From an uncultured Cyclobacteriaceae bacterium (GTDB lineage Bacteria; Bacteroidota; Bacteroidia; Cytophagales; Cyclobacteriaceae), in contig CALSPM010000006.1 in NCBI GenBank assembly GCA_943788235.1, forward strand, positions 124,001-188,000: 64,000 bases of DNA, given 5' to 3'. The translations under genes and the position numbers were made by a program. Shown here one piece after another: positions 17,958 to 27,786 of the stretch. A model generated the notes under the pieces. That model saw nothing but the letters and a program-made list of their open reading frames with translations. It had not been told where the DNA came from and did not search any database. Each line of letters begins with the position of its first letter. Position 1 is the first letter of the stretch.

Positions 17958-20576
17958 ATGAGCAATATGAAAAAATATTTTCATTTATCTTTTTTTCTTC
18001 TGACTATTATTTCTTTTAGCTGTGGCTCTCATAAGGGTCCTGGTATTAATAAAGATAATTTACAAAAATATCTTCATGTCCCTTCTCCTTCTTGGCAAGA
18101 TCAAATCCTCTATTTTATCGTGACCGATCGATTTATGGATGGAGATTCAACCAATAATGATCAAGGTTCAGGTGAGTATAAAAAAGGAGATGGAGCTTAT
18201 TGGAATGGAGGGGATCTTAAAGGGATTACTCAAAAGATTAATTATATACAAGAGCTAGGTGTAACAGGCGTTTGGATCACACCACCAGTAGCCAATCAAT
18301 GGCGAAATCCACAACATACAGGAACTGGAAATCATGGATATTGGGCGAGCAGATTAGATCAAGTAGATAAACACATAGGAGATTTAGGGGATTATAAGAT
18401 GCTGTCGGCGACTTTGCACTCCAAAGGAATGTATCTTATTCAAGACGTCGTAGTAAATCATTTTGGAGATTTTTATACTTATGATGGGCCCTATGACCCT
18501 GAGGATGTATCAAAAAACTTTAAGCTGCATGACGTTGAACAGCCCAAGCAATATCCTTTTAATCATAATGATGCTAGAAAAGAGGAAGACCGTGAACTGG
18601 GCATTTACCATTTTGCACCAAGCTTCACTGACCATTCAGACACCATTCAAAAAACACAATTTCAATTTGCTGATTTGGATGACCTCAATACGTCCAATCC
18701 TTTGGTTCGTGATGCTTTGAGAGAAAATTTTGGCTACTGGATTACAGAGGTAGGAGTTGATGGATTTCGATTTGATACACCTCATATGGTCGAACATGAT
18801 TTTTGGCATAGTTTTCTTCATGATAAGGAGGGTGATTATCTCGGTATTGATCTGTTAGCGCAACAGTTGGAAAAAAAACATTTTTTAACTGCTGGTGAGG
18901 TTGCTTTTTTTCCTAAACCTTTTGATCATTTGGGAACGAAAGAAGCACGAAAATATTTAGGAACTAAGAACAAACCTGAAATGAATTCGATATTAAATTT
19001 TCCATTAAACACAGCTATTAACCGAGTTTTTATTGAGAAAAAACCTACCAGTACCCTCTCTTTCAGGATGAAGAGTATTCAAGAAAATTTTCAACGGTCT
19101 GATCAGTTGCTTAATTTCATTGATAATCATGATGCACCTCGACTCCTCGCTAAATCTGATCGTCAGACCATGAGACAAGCATTGTTGTTCATCATGACCA
19201 TTCCAGGAGTTCCTGTAATATATTATGGAACCGAACAAGAGTTAACCGGAATGCGCCAAACTATGTTTAAGGGTGGTGCGGGATCACCCGACCGCGATTA
19301 TTTTGATACAGAAAGTGACCATTTTAAATTTGTTCAGAGGCTAATAAAATTAAGAAAGACAAATGAAGTATTTCGAAGAGGCCAACTTAAAATAGTAAGA
19401 GACAATTCTTATGGTCCTGGCTTATTCGTATACGAAATGAGATTAGATGATGTTTCTGCATTGATTTTCATTAATACTTCAGAAAAACTTCAATTGGTTG
19501 ATGAATTAAGTGTACCCACATTTAATCCAGGAAATTATGTTTCCAAATACAGTATTGGAGGCCAAAATGAAATTTTATCGGTTTCCAATGATAGAATTAT
19601 AGATATGATTTTAGATGCAAAAAGTGCACAAGTTTATGTGAATACTGACCATTCACAGGCAAAGTTCGATTTGCATGGCACCATCGGATTAAATAATGAT
19701 TTTTCAGAAATTTTGACTACCTCAGCCATTCATTTAAGTGGAAAAGCAATGGGAGTCGAAAACATGGGTTTAGTAATAGATGGAGACTATGAGCATTTAT
19801 TACCCATCACAAATAGGAATCAGAATAGCTGGTTCCACGATTTAAGCTTGAGTAATTTGATGAATGGAAAACACAGGATAACTGCGATTGGTTATGATGA
19901 TAAGGGATCTTTAATAACCTCGTCTAAACATTTTACTTTGGCCTTACCCACTAAACATTTATTCCATTTTGAGGACGAAATCCAAGATGACTACGGTCCC
20001 AATGGGAAATACACTTACCCCAGTCATAGAAGCTTTAGTCACCAACAAGATATAAAGGCTGTGGACGTCTCTCTTACCGGAAATAATTTAAACTTAGAGA
20101 TTACTATGTCAGAAATCACTCAAATATGGATACCCCCAAATGGATTTGATCATGTGTTATTGAATATTTATATTGATATGCCCGATAAACAGGAAGGAGT
20201 GAAATCTTTACCTTTTCAAAATGCTTTTTTTCCTAATGAGGGTGAGTGGGATTATCGATTTGCTTTGGGTGGTTTTGGAATAGAAGCATTTCAAGGTCAT
20301 CCTCTTACTTCGGGTGCTGAAAGATTAGGAGAATCTATCATGACGCCATTTGTAAATGTTGATTACGAGCAAAATAAAATAAGTGTCACGCTTTCAGCTA
20401 AAATGTTGGGGAACCCGACTACATTGAAAAATACTAACCTATACATCAATACCTGGGGCGGAAGCGCCGCCTACCCTAGGACAATAGATAAGACGAGAAC
20501 AACTTGGTCTTATGGGGGAGGGAATTCAAACGGTCCGAAAATAATGGATGATATTAACATAATCACATTGGAATGA
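17958..20576 (+). CDS. GH13 alpha-amylase-family enzyme with glucodextranase-type C-terminal domain, lipoprotein
   Basis: Alpha-amylase superfamily hydrolase acting on alpha-glucosidic bonds. The signal peptide carries lipobox SFSC. The four conserved regions are DVVVNH, DGFRFDTPH with the nucleophile Asp273, AGEVAFF with the acid Glu314, and IDNHDAPR with Asp392. The barrel ends near residue 480. Then come a beta-sandwich region and, from about 660 to the end, a domain resembling the C-terminal binding module of glucodextranase (DDYGPNGKYTYPS, then GGFGIEAFQ). At 872 residues it is about twice a minimal amylase. It is the only clearly endo-capable glycosidase family in the locus. The following sulfatase overlaps its stop by four bases (ATGA), so the two are coupled. 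Confidence 0.93.
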   Translation: MSNMKKYFHLSFFLLTIISFSCGSHKGPGINKDNLQKYLHVPSPSWQDQILYFIVTDRFMDGDSTNNDQGSGEYKKGDGAYWNGGDLKGITQKINYIQELGVTGVWITPPVANQWRNPQHTGTGNHGYWASRLDQVDKHIGDLGDYKMLSATLHSKGMYLIQDVVVNHFGDFYTYDGPYDPEDVSKNFKLHDVEQPKQYPFNHNDARKEEDRELGIYHFAPSFTDHSDTIQKTQFQFADLDDLNTSNPLVRDALRENFGYWITEVGVDGFRFDTPHMVEHDFWHSFLHDKEGDYLGIDLLAQQLEKKHFLTAGEVAFFPKPFDHLGTKEARKYLGTKNKPEMNSILNFPLNTAINRVFIEKKPTSTLSFRMKSIQENFQRSDQLLNFIDNHDAPRLLAKSDRQTMRQALLFIMTIPGVPVIYYGTEQELTGMRQTMFKGGAGSPDRDYFDTESDHFKFVQRLIKLRKTNEVFRRGQLKIVRDNSYGPGLFVYEMRLDDVSALIFINTSEKLQLVDELSVPTFNPGNYVSKYSIGGQNEILSVSNDRIIDMILDAKSAQVYVNTDHSQAKFDLHGTIGLNNDFSEILTTSAIHLSGKAMGVENMGLVIDGDYEHLLPITNRNQNSWFHDLSLSNLMNGKHRITAIGYDDKGSLITSSKHFTLALPTKHLFHFEDEIQDDYGPNGKYTYPSHRSFSHQQDIKAVDVSLTGNNLNLEITMSEITQIWIPPNGFDHVLLNIYIDMPDKQEGVKSLPFQNAFFPNEGEWDYRFALGGFGIEAFQGHPLTSGAERLGESIMTPFVNVDYEQNKISVTLSAKMLGNPTTLKNTNLYINTWGGSAAYPRTIDKTRTTWSYGGGNSNGPKIMDDINIITLE

Positions 20577-21979
20577 GAACTAAACAATATCACTGGATGA
20601 CAATCTTTGTCCTTTTTTGCGTTTGTTTTTCGGCTTGCAAGCCATCCGTAGAAGAGATCATTCCACCTAATTTTATCATCATCTTTGCCGATGATCTGGG
20701 TTACGGTGATTTGAGTAGTTTTGGACATCCTACCATTCACACACCCAATCTTGATCAAATGGCCCATGAAGGGATGAAACTGACGCAATTCTACGTGGCG
20801 GCCTCGATATGTACCCCCAGTCGGGCAGGTTTGCTTACAGGGAAGTTACCAGCAAAAATTGGGATGGCTGGTGCACGTCGGGTTTTGTTTCCAGATTCAT
20901 ACGGAGGTCTTCCAACCACTGAGCCGACCATCTCAAGTATGCTCAATAAAGCTGGTTATGCAACAGCATGTATTGGGAAATGGCATCTAGGCCATAAAAA
21001 AAATTTTTTACCCACTCAACATGGGTTTGATTATTATTTCGGTATACCCTATTCCAACGATATGTCACCACCTAATAATAATTGGGATTACGCTAAAGCG
21101 GCCTTTCCCCCCTTGCCATTGATGGAAGACACAAAAACCATAGAATTGGAACCAGATCAAAGCCAATTGACGAAAAGATACACAGACAAAGCACTTGCAT
21201 TTATCGATAAAAATAAAAATAAGCCATTTTTTCTGTACATGCCGCAGACCTTTCCTCATGTGCCTTTGTATGTGGACAGTCTTGATGCAGGAAAAAGCAA
21301 AAGGGGTCTTTATGGAGATGTGGTTCAAGTATTAGATAAAAGTGTAGGGGCCATTTTAGACAAACTAAAGAAACTAAATATTCATGAAAACACTTTTGTT
21401 ATCTTCACCAGTGATAACGGTCCTTGGGGTTGGGTAGGAATTAATGGGGGTTCAGCAGGGCTGCTGAGAGGGAAAAAAGGCTCACCTTGGGAAGGGGGTT
21501 TTCGTGTGCCAACCATTGCTTGGATGCCCGGAACTATCGGTGAAAATAAGGTTTTTGATGGGGTAGGGAGTACGCTTGACTTGCTACCTACATTCCTAGG
21601 GATGGCAGGGGTTGACTATCAAAAAGGGGAGCTAGATGGGATAGATTTATCAGAGAGTTTTATCAAAGAGAGAGCCCTAGAACATCCCATTTACTATTAC
21701 CAGCAACAAGAACTGATGGCCTTGCGGACGGGTGCCTGGAAAATTTTTATAAAAAATCCAAATCCCTGGAAAGAGGAATTTACGGATGCTGATATGCCGC
21801 TATTGTACAACCTTGACCAAGATCCCTCAGAACAGTTTAATTTGGCTGATAAAAACGTTCGAAAGGTTAATGAAATGATGAATATTGTGAATCTTCATAT
21901 TGAAAAAACGAAGATGAAGTCCTCTTTAATTGACTCAATAGCGCCAGCATATCAAGTCACCTACGATCAGTATCATTAA
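20573..21979 (+). CDS. S1-family sulfatase, lipoprotein (arylsulfatase A-like)
   Basis: Formylglycine sulfatase of 468 residues with lipobox FSAC. It has FADDLGYGDLSSFGH, CTPSR with Cys80, GKWHLGHKKNFLP, PYSNDMS and TSDNGPWGW. The layout closely follows the sulfatase at 9550-10935, including the PYSNDMS segment, so the two may be paralogues that split substrate positions. Coupling to the GH13 gene suggests it desulfates what that enzyme binds or releases (inference). It ends 81 bases before the convergent lgt gene; no strong terminator is visible there. Confidence 0.93.
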   Translation: MRTKQYHWMTIFVLFCVCFSACKPSVEEIIPPNFIIIFADDLGYGDLSSFGHPTIHTPNLDQMAHEGMKLTQFYVAASICTPSRAGLLTGKLPAKIGMAGARRVLFPDSYGGLPTTEPTISSMLNKAGYATACIGKWHLGHKKNFLPTQHGFDYYFGIPYSNDMSPPNNNWDYAKAAFPPLPLMEDTKTIELEPDQSQLTKRYTDKALAFIDKNKNKPFFLYMPQTFPHVPLYVDSLDAGKSKRGLYGDVVQVLDKSVGAILDKLKKLNIHENTFVIFTSDNGPWGWVGINGGSAGLLRGKKGSPWEGGFRVPTIAWMPGTIGENKVFDGVGSTLDLLPTFLGMAGVDYQKGELDGIDLSESFIKERALEHPIYYYQQQELMALRTGAWKIFIKNPNPWKEEFTDADMPLLYNLDQDPSEQFNLADKNVRKVNEMMNIVNLHIEKTKMKSSLIDSIAPAYQVTYDQYH

Positions 21980-22060
21980 CATTTTTTCTGTCCTAATAGT
22001 AAAAAATTATAGGTGTCTGATAGCCACAAATTTAGCGAGTCTATTCCAGCTAAAAAGAAG

Positions 22061-23173
22061 CTAATCTGATGTGCTTTTTAAGTAGGCACGCCTGATCAAC
22101 AGTAAACCTAATAAAACAAAAGGGATACTCAAGAGCTGACCTTGGTTCAAGACAAAATCATTTCCAAAGGCAACATTATTTTCTTTAATGACCTCTTGTA
22201 AAATTCTTGATCCAAAAATAAATAATAGAAACAGACCCCAAATCAAGCCATGTGAAGTTTGATCCTTTTTTTTACTCCAAACAAACATAAGTATTAAAAA
22301 GGTTAAAAGACACACGACTGCTTCGTAAAGTTGACTAGGATGCCTAACAATCCCATTCATTTTGAAATAACCTTTATATCCTTGGCTTGTTTTTATAACA
22401 TTCATCCGACCGTCTTCAGTACGGATTAAGGTGGGAATTTTTTGTTTTTTTATCAGCAGAGGCTTTACGTTTTTTATGAGAATATTTGTTGCTTTTTCCA
22501 GGCTGGATATGCGTTCATAAAGTTGGATTTCAAGGGTAAGCTTTGGATGGTTTGTATTTAAATTGGCATCTTGATCTATTATTGAAATCGTTTTCACTGC
22601 GGGAATACGATTTTTTATTTTCTGAATTTTTGTCCCAACAAAAACAACGCCATAATTGGATCCTGTGGGGGTACCTATGATTTCACTATTCATGAAATTT
22701 CCGAATCTAATGAAGATGGATCCCAAAGCAACCACGATGGCCATGCGGTCCACTATTTGCAACCAACTGTGGCCTTGTCGATGATGTTTAGTGATTTGCC
22801 ATTTGTTTCCTTTAAGTTCAATCTTATAAACATAAAAATAGAGGGCAATTAAGATTCCGACGGCACAACCATGAGAAGAGAGACCCCCTTCCCAAATTTT
22901 CAAAATATCGATAGGATTATTTAAATACTTAAAGGGTTCGTAAAAAAGGACATGACCTATTCTTGCACCTATCACGGTGCCCACAATCATATACAGGAGT
23001 AAAAAGTCTAAATTATTTTTAAATCTTTTTTCTACTTTGTAAATAGAAATAATCACAAAACGGCTAATAATGAATCCTAAAGCAAATAAAAAGCTATACC
23101 AAAAGATGGTAAAAGTGCCAAATCTGAGAAAAATCGGATCGGGATTCCAAATGATGTAGCTAAATAGATTCAA
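22061..23173 (-). CDS. lgt: Prolipoprotein diacylglyceryl transferase
   Basis: Lgt transfers a diacylglyceryl group from phosphatidylglycerol to the lipobox cysteine of prolipoproteins in the inner membrane. The protein has multiple membrane segments, GGLSSHG (catalytic His region; the next residue is Cys where Gly is usual), RFGNFMNSEIIG (the conserved R, N, E and G signature) and RHPSQLYEA. It is 370 residues against about 290 in E. coli. The excess lies in a periplasmic-type loop of about 90 residues before RHPSQLYE. The start is a TTG at 23173, with no in-frame ATG just upstream. It lies between two PUL segments on the opposite strand; many PUL products here are lipoproteins that need this modification. 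Confidence 0.94.
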   Translation of the reverse strand: MNLFSYIIWNPDPIFLRFGTFTIFWYSFLFALGFIISRFVIISIYKVEKRFKNNLDFLLLYMIVGTVIGARIGHVLFYEPFKYLNNPIDILKIWEGGLSSHGCAVGILIALYFYVYKIELKGNKWQITKHHRQGHSWLQIVDRMAIVVALGSIFIRFGNFMNSEIIGTPTGSNYGVVFVGTKIQKIKNRIPAVKTISIIDQDANLNTNHPKLTLEIQLYERISSLEKATNILIKNVKPLLIKKQKIPTLIRTEDGRMNVIKTSQGYKGYFKMNGIVRHPSQLYEAVVCLLTFLILMFVWSKKKDQTSHGLIWGLFLLFIFGSRILQEVIKENNVAFGNDFVLNQGQLLSIPFVLLGLLLIRRAYLKSTSD

Positions 23174-23311
23174 GGGGGCAATTAATTTTTTTATAAAAAT
23201 CCAAGTTATATATTTCCTAGATAGAAGGAAATCTTTTTTCTCATTCTATTATTTTGGGGGATCGCTTCAAAAAAAACGTTTATTAATTGTAAAGTATAAT
23301 TTTTATTGTAC

Positions 23312-24331
23312 ATGTTCGATAGGTCTCATATTCCCGATATTTTTTTGCGTGTTTTAACATTTGAATCTTCTGAAAAAGATATCAAGGCGCTACAATTATG
23401 GATCGAAAAGCAGCCCGAAAATAGAACGAAATTTAATGCCATTCGTACCTTTTGGTATGAAAACTTGCAAGAGAAGTCTCATGATAAAATGTTAAGTAAT
23501 ATAAAATCTAAAATTAAGGAAGATCAATCCCGAATGAATCCTATTTTGAAACCAAGGCACAAAATAAATTTATATGTTACAAGGGCAATTAAAGTAGCAG
23601 CATCAGTGTTGCTTTTTGGGTTATTTGCATACCTTTTAAATGTAGTCGTTACGACTGACTCAGTAAAAGATGCGGGCATTCAAGAATTAGTTACAAAAAA
23701 GAATCCTTATGGTCAGAAATCAACAATTTTTTTAAGTGATGGGTCTATAATTTACCTGAATTCAGGGAGTAGTGTCAATTATTTGAAGGGATTCAAAAAT
23801 GATAAAAGAGAAATTCAATTGATTGGGGAAGCTTATTTTGAAGTAGCTCAAGATCTTAATCGTCCCTTCACAGTCATTGCGCATGGAGTTGCGACAACTG
23901 CTCTAGGTACTATGTTTAATGTTAATGCTTATTCAGAAAACAAAGTTACTGTGTCTTTAGCAGAGGGCAAGGTGCAAATTGAATTTCACAATGAACATGA
24001 AGAGTTTCAGGATCAATATCTAGTGGCTGGAGAGCAAGTGGCATATAATAAAGATTTAAAGACAATTAAAAGAGGAATTTTTAATCCTAAAATAAATGCT
24101 TGGAAAGATGGCGTTTTATTTTTTGAAAATGCAAGTCAAAAAGAGGTATTTGAAGCATTAGAGTTATGGTATGGATTAAGTTTCTTGATAAGTGAGCCTT
24201 TTAAAGAAGAATGGCGCATAAATGCAAGCTATGATAATCAAAATTTAGATTGGGTTTTGGGATCATTGGGCTATATTCAAGGATTTGATTTCGAAATATT
24301 AGATAAAGAAGTATTGATTAAAAATAAATGA
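23312..24331 (+). CDS. FecR-family anti-sigma factor
   Basis: Inner-membrane regulator that relays the state of a TonB receptor to an ECF sigma factor. ATG 23312 is chosen over an in-frame TTG at 23306. The N-terminal cytoplasmic region (about 1-95) is followed by one membrane segment (VAASVLLFGLFAYLLNVVV). The periplasmic FecR domain contains FLSDGSIIYLNSGSSVNY, IGEAYFEVAQD and GTMFNVNAY, and a DUF4974-type C-terminus ends the protein. The susC gene starts seven bases later. The expected ECF sigma gene is not upstream, where the minus-strand lgt sits, nor elsewhere in the window. Confidence 0.92.
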   Translation: MFDRSHIPDIFLRVLTFESSEKDIKALQLWIEKQPENRTKFNAIRTFWYENLQEKSHDKMLSNIKSKIKEDQSRMNPILKPRHKINLYVTRAIKVAASVLLFGLFAYLLNVVVTTDSVKDAGIQELVTKKNPYGQKSTIFLSDGSIIYLNSGSSVNYLKGFKNDKREIQLIGEAYFEVAQDLNRPFTVIAHGVATTALGTMFNVNAYSENKVTVSLAEGKVQIEFHNEHEEFQDQYLVAGEQVAYNKDLKTIKRGIFNPKINAWKDGVLFFENASQKEVFEALELWYGLSFLISEPFKEEWRINASYDNQNLDWVLGSLGYIQGFDFEILDKEVLIKNK

Positions 24332-24338
24332 AATAAAA

Positions 24339-27300
24339 ATGTTCTCGTTTCAGATTTCTCAAAAAAAGATACTATCTCGAAGAATCTTACAATTTAGTAC
24401 TCATCTAATATATGGGATTGCCCTTTTCATCTGGCTTTCCCAGGGGATAGTTTTGGCAAAAGGGGATAATAGGGCACAGAATAAAATTTTGAAAGTATTA
24501 AGAAAGTAAAAATTAATCTCATTTTAAAAGATGATGATATTAGATCAACCTTTAAAAAAATAGAAAATATAACATCATTTGTATTTGCATATGATGAGAA
24601 AGATGTTGCTATGAATAGATCTTTCAATGGCTCTTATGTAAATCAAACTGTTTACACAGTATTGGTCGATATTGCCAAAAAATCTAATTTGAATTTCCGA
24701 CAGGTTAATCAAAGTATAAATGTTCAAAAGAGTACCTCAGAACAGAAATTAGATCCTGTTATCTCTAAACAAGAGCGGAGTGTATCGGGAATTGTATACG
24801 ATGAATTGAATGAGGGATTACCAGGTGTCAATGTTGTAATTAATGGGACTTCCTCCGGAACTATTACCGACTATGAAGGGAATTACCGACTAAATATTCC
24901 TGATGAAAACATTACTTTAGTGTTTAGCGCCATTGGTTATGATGATCAAGAGATCTTGGTTGGTGCACGATCGGTAATTGATGTTACATTGGGCGTTAAT
25001 GTAAAAGAGTTGGAGGAGGTTGTAGTGATGGGATATGGCACTCAGATTAAGCGTAAAATGACCAGTTCCGTTTCTAGGGTTAATCTAGAGAAGTTAAATT
25101 CTGCTGCCACTAACTCATTTGAGGGGGGGTTACAGGGGATCGTTCCAGGAGTCCAAGTTACCACAAGTAGTGCCCTGGGAGGATCAGCTATTCGGGTACG
25201 GATCAGAGGTACTTCGTCGGTAAGCGCAAACAGTGAGCCGCTATATGTGATAGATGGAATTCCCATTGAAAGTGGAGAGATAAGTACTTCTCAGCCCGGT
25301 GGAGGTATACAAGAGTGGAACTTGCAGCAGGCAGCCAATACTAATGTATTGGCCAGTTTGAATCCAGCAGATATTGAATCGATGGAGGTTTTAAAAGATG
25401 CTGCAGCCGCAGCAATCTATGGCTCTCGAGGAGCTAATGGCGTAGTCTTAATTACTACAAAAAATGGAAAAGCTGGAGAGACTAAGGTTACTGTGTCCGG
25501 CTCTTTTGGGTTATCCGAGGCCACCAATAGGATCGGTCTGTTAAACGCCGAGCAATATTTGATCCTAGCCAAGCAAGCGTGGTATAACTCTGGTTTCGAT
25601 GTGGCTGATTTTTGGAATAACAGTGGTGTATTGGTAGATGGACTTACCCAAGAAGAAGCAGAGCGGACAGACACTGATTGGGTTGATCAAGTGCTACAAG
25701 TAGGGCAAGTGGCCGATTATAACGTTTCTATTTCAGGAGGTAGCAAAAAAACCACTTTTTATTTAAGCGCAAATGTTAAAGATCAAACTACTATTTTAAG
25801 AGGAAATAAATATCAAAGATTTGGTACACGACTCAATGTTGACCATGAAATAAATGAAAAGCTATCGATTGGTGGGCGTTTAATGCTTACTTATATCAAT
25901 GATAAGCAAGTTCCTACTAATTGGGCAGGTGGTGTAAGTAACGTTTCAGAAATGCTACCTATTTGGCCAGTGAGAAAAGAAGATGGGTCATATTTTAATG
26001 TTTCTGACGAACAACCAGTTGCGGGTGTAGACTTGAGAACAATTAATTTAAAAAGCAATCAAATCTTAGGGAATTGGTACTTCAAGTATAAAATTTTAGA
26101 TGCCTTAAGTTTTCGATCAGAGCTTGGTAGTAATTTATTGTTCAATGATGATTTTCATTTCAGGGATGGTCAAATTACGAGCCATGGTAGATCTGTAGCC
26201 TCCACAGTTAATGGAAAACGAATGGGTTATAATTGGAAGAATATTGTGAATTACACAAAATCTTTTGGTCAGCATAATTTGGATTTATTGGGGGCATCAG
26301 AAATGCAATCTTATACGTCTAAATTGAATTCTGTATTTGGAGATACATTTATCAATTCTACCCTTACTAGGCCTCAAGATGCGGCCATTATAAATGCTTC
26401 AAATGGCGAATCAACTTATTCTTTTTTGTCTTATATAGGTCGTGCAAATTATGATTTTCAAGATCGTTACTTGCTATCCGTAAGCTTCAGGGCAGATGGC
26501 TCTTCTCGATTCGGTCCAGATAATAGATGGGGATATTTCCCTGCAGTCTCATTGGGATGGGTAATAAGTGATGAAAACTTCTTTTCCACGCTGGCTACGA
26601 CTGTAAATTTTTTCAAAATTCGGTTCAGTTATGGTTTAGTGGGTAATTCTGAAATTGGTGACTACTCATATCTTTCTACTTATGGGACGTCGACTTATGA
26701 TGCTAATACGGGCCTGGGAATTTCTAATGTTGGGGATGATGAATTGGGATGGGAGACTACTTCTCAACTTAATATAGGAATCACTTTCGAGATTTTAGAA
26801 GGAAGAATTAGTGGAGAATTTGACATATATGACAAAACAACCAATGATTTACTTTTGCCTTTTCCAGTATCACAAATGACCGGGGTATCATTGGTGACAA
26901 AAAATGCGGGTACGTTGACGAACAAAGGCTATGATTTGATGTTGAGCTCTGTGAATATCAATACAAGTTCATTCAAATGGTCGAGTTCTGTTACCCTAAA
27001 TTATAATGAAAACTTAGTCACTAGTCTTGGTGATGAACTGATTGAAGATGGGATCTCTGCGAGTGTCGGCTTAGGAGGAATCTCAATTTTTCCAGGTTAT
27101 CCCGTTGGTGTAAACCAGCTAGTTGAGTGGGCTGGAGTAGATCAAAAAACAGGTGAAGATACTTACAAGGATTTAGAGGGCAATATATTGAGTTACAGCC
27201 AAGCAATTGAAGATTATGGTAGCTTTGCAATTTTCGAGCAGGCCAATAGACGGCCCATGGGAAATCCTTGGCCCAAATATACAGGAGGTGTAGAAAACAG

Positions 27301-27784
27301 ATTTAATTTTAAGAAATTCTATGGAAGTTTTCTTTTCACCTTTGCCACCGGTCAAACCTATGAGGATGGCTACATGAAGGCCTTGACACAACCATTCGGT
27401 GGAGATAAATTAAATCCACCGAGTCATATGTTGAATTCATGGAGCTCATCAGATGGGAATACATCTAATGTGTCGCAGGTAAATGCAAGCAATGTTTTTT
27501 GGGAGGGAACCTCTGAGCACTTGTATAGCACAGATTATTTAAGATTAAGGGATTTGACTATTGGATATAAAATAACTTCGCGCGGCACGGCCGTAAAAGG
27601 GGTTGATGTCTCCTTAAAAATGGTCAATGCCCTAACTTTTACCAAAGCGCCCGATTTTTTCTGGGATCCTGAATTTACAGGAGTTGTGCAAAGTCGTCAA
27701 TCAAATAATATTGGAGCAGGAGGAGCTTTTAAGCAATCTCCGCAGGCAAAATCAATAATTTTGGGTCTGGTTATTAATCTATAA
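24339..27784 (+). CDS. SusC-type TonB-dependent receptor with STN domain (frameshifted in this sequence)
   Basis: Outer-membrane TonB-dependent oligosaccharide importer. The ATG at 24339 gives a signal peptide (IYGIALFIWLSQGIVLAKG) but runs into a TAA after 50 codons. Adding one A to the run at 24483-24486 joins it to the long frame and restores an STN domain (VKINLILKDDDIRSTFKKIE). A carboxypeptidase-like domain (GLPGVNVVINGTSSGTITD), the TonB-box-like EEVVVMGYGTQ, a plug domain (IRIRGTSSVS-like, YVIDGIPIE, AAAIYGSRGANGVVLITTK) and a beta-barrel ending in LGLVINL follow. About 1,148 residues result after repair. The intact main frame spans 24611-27784. The STN domain matches the adjacent FecR. 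The frameshift is probably a consensus error. Confidence 0.92.
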
Positions 27785-27786
27785 TT

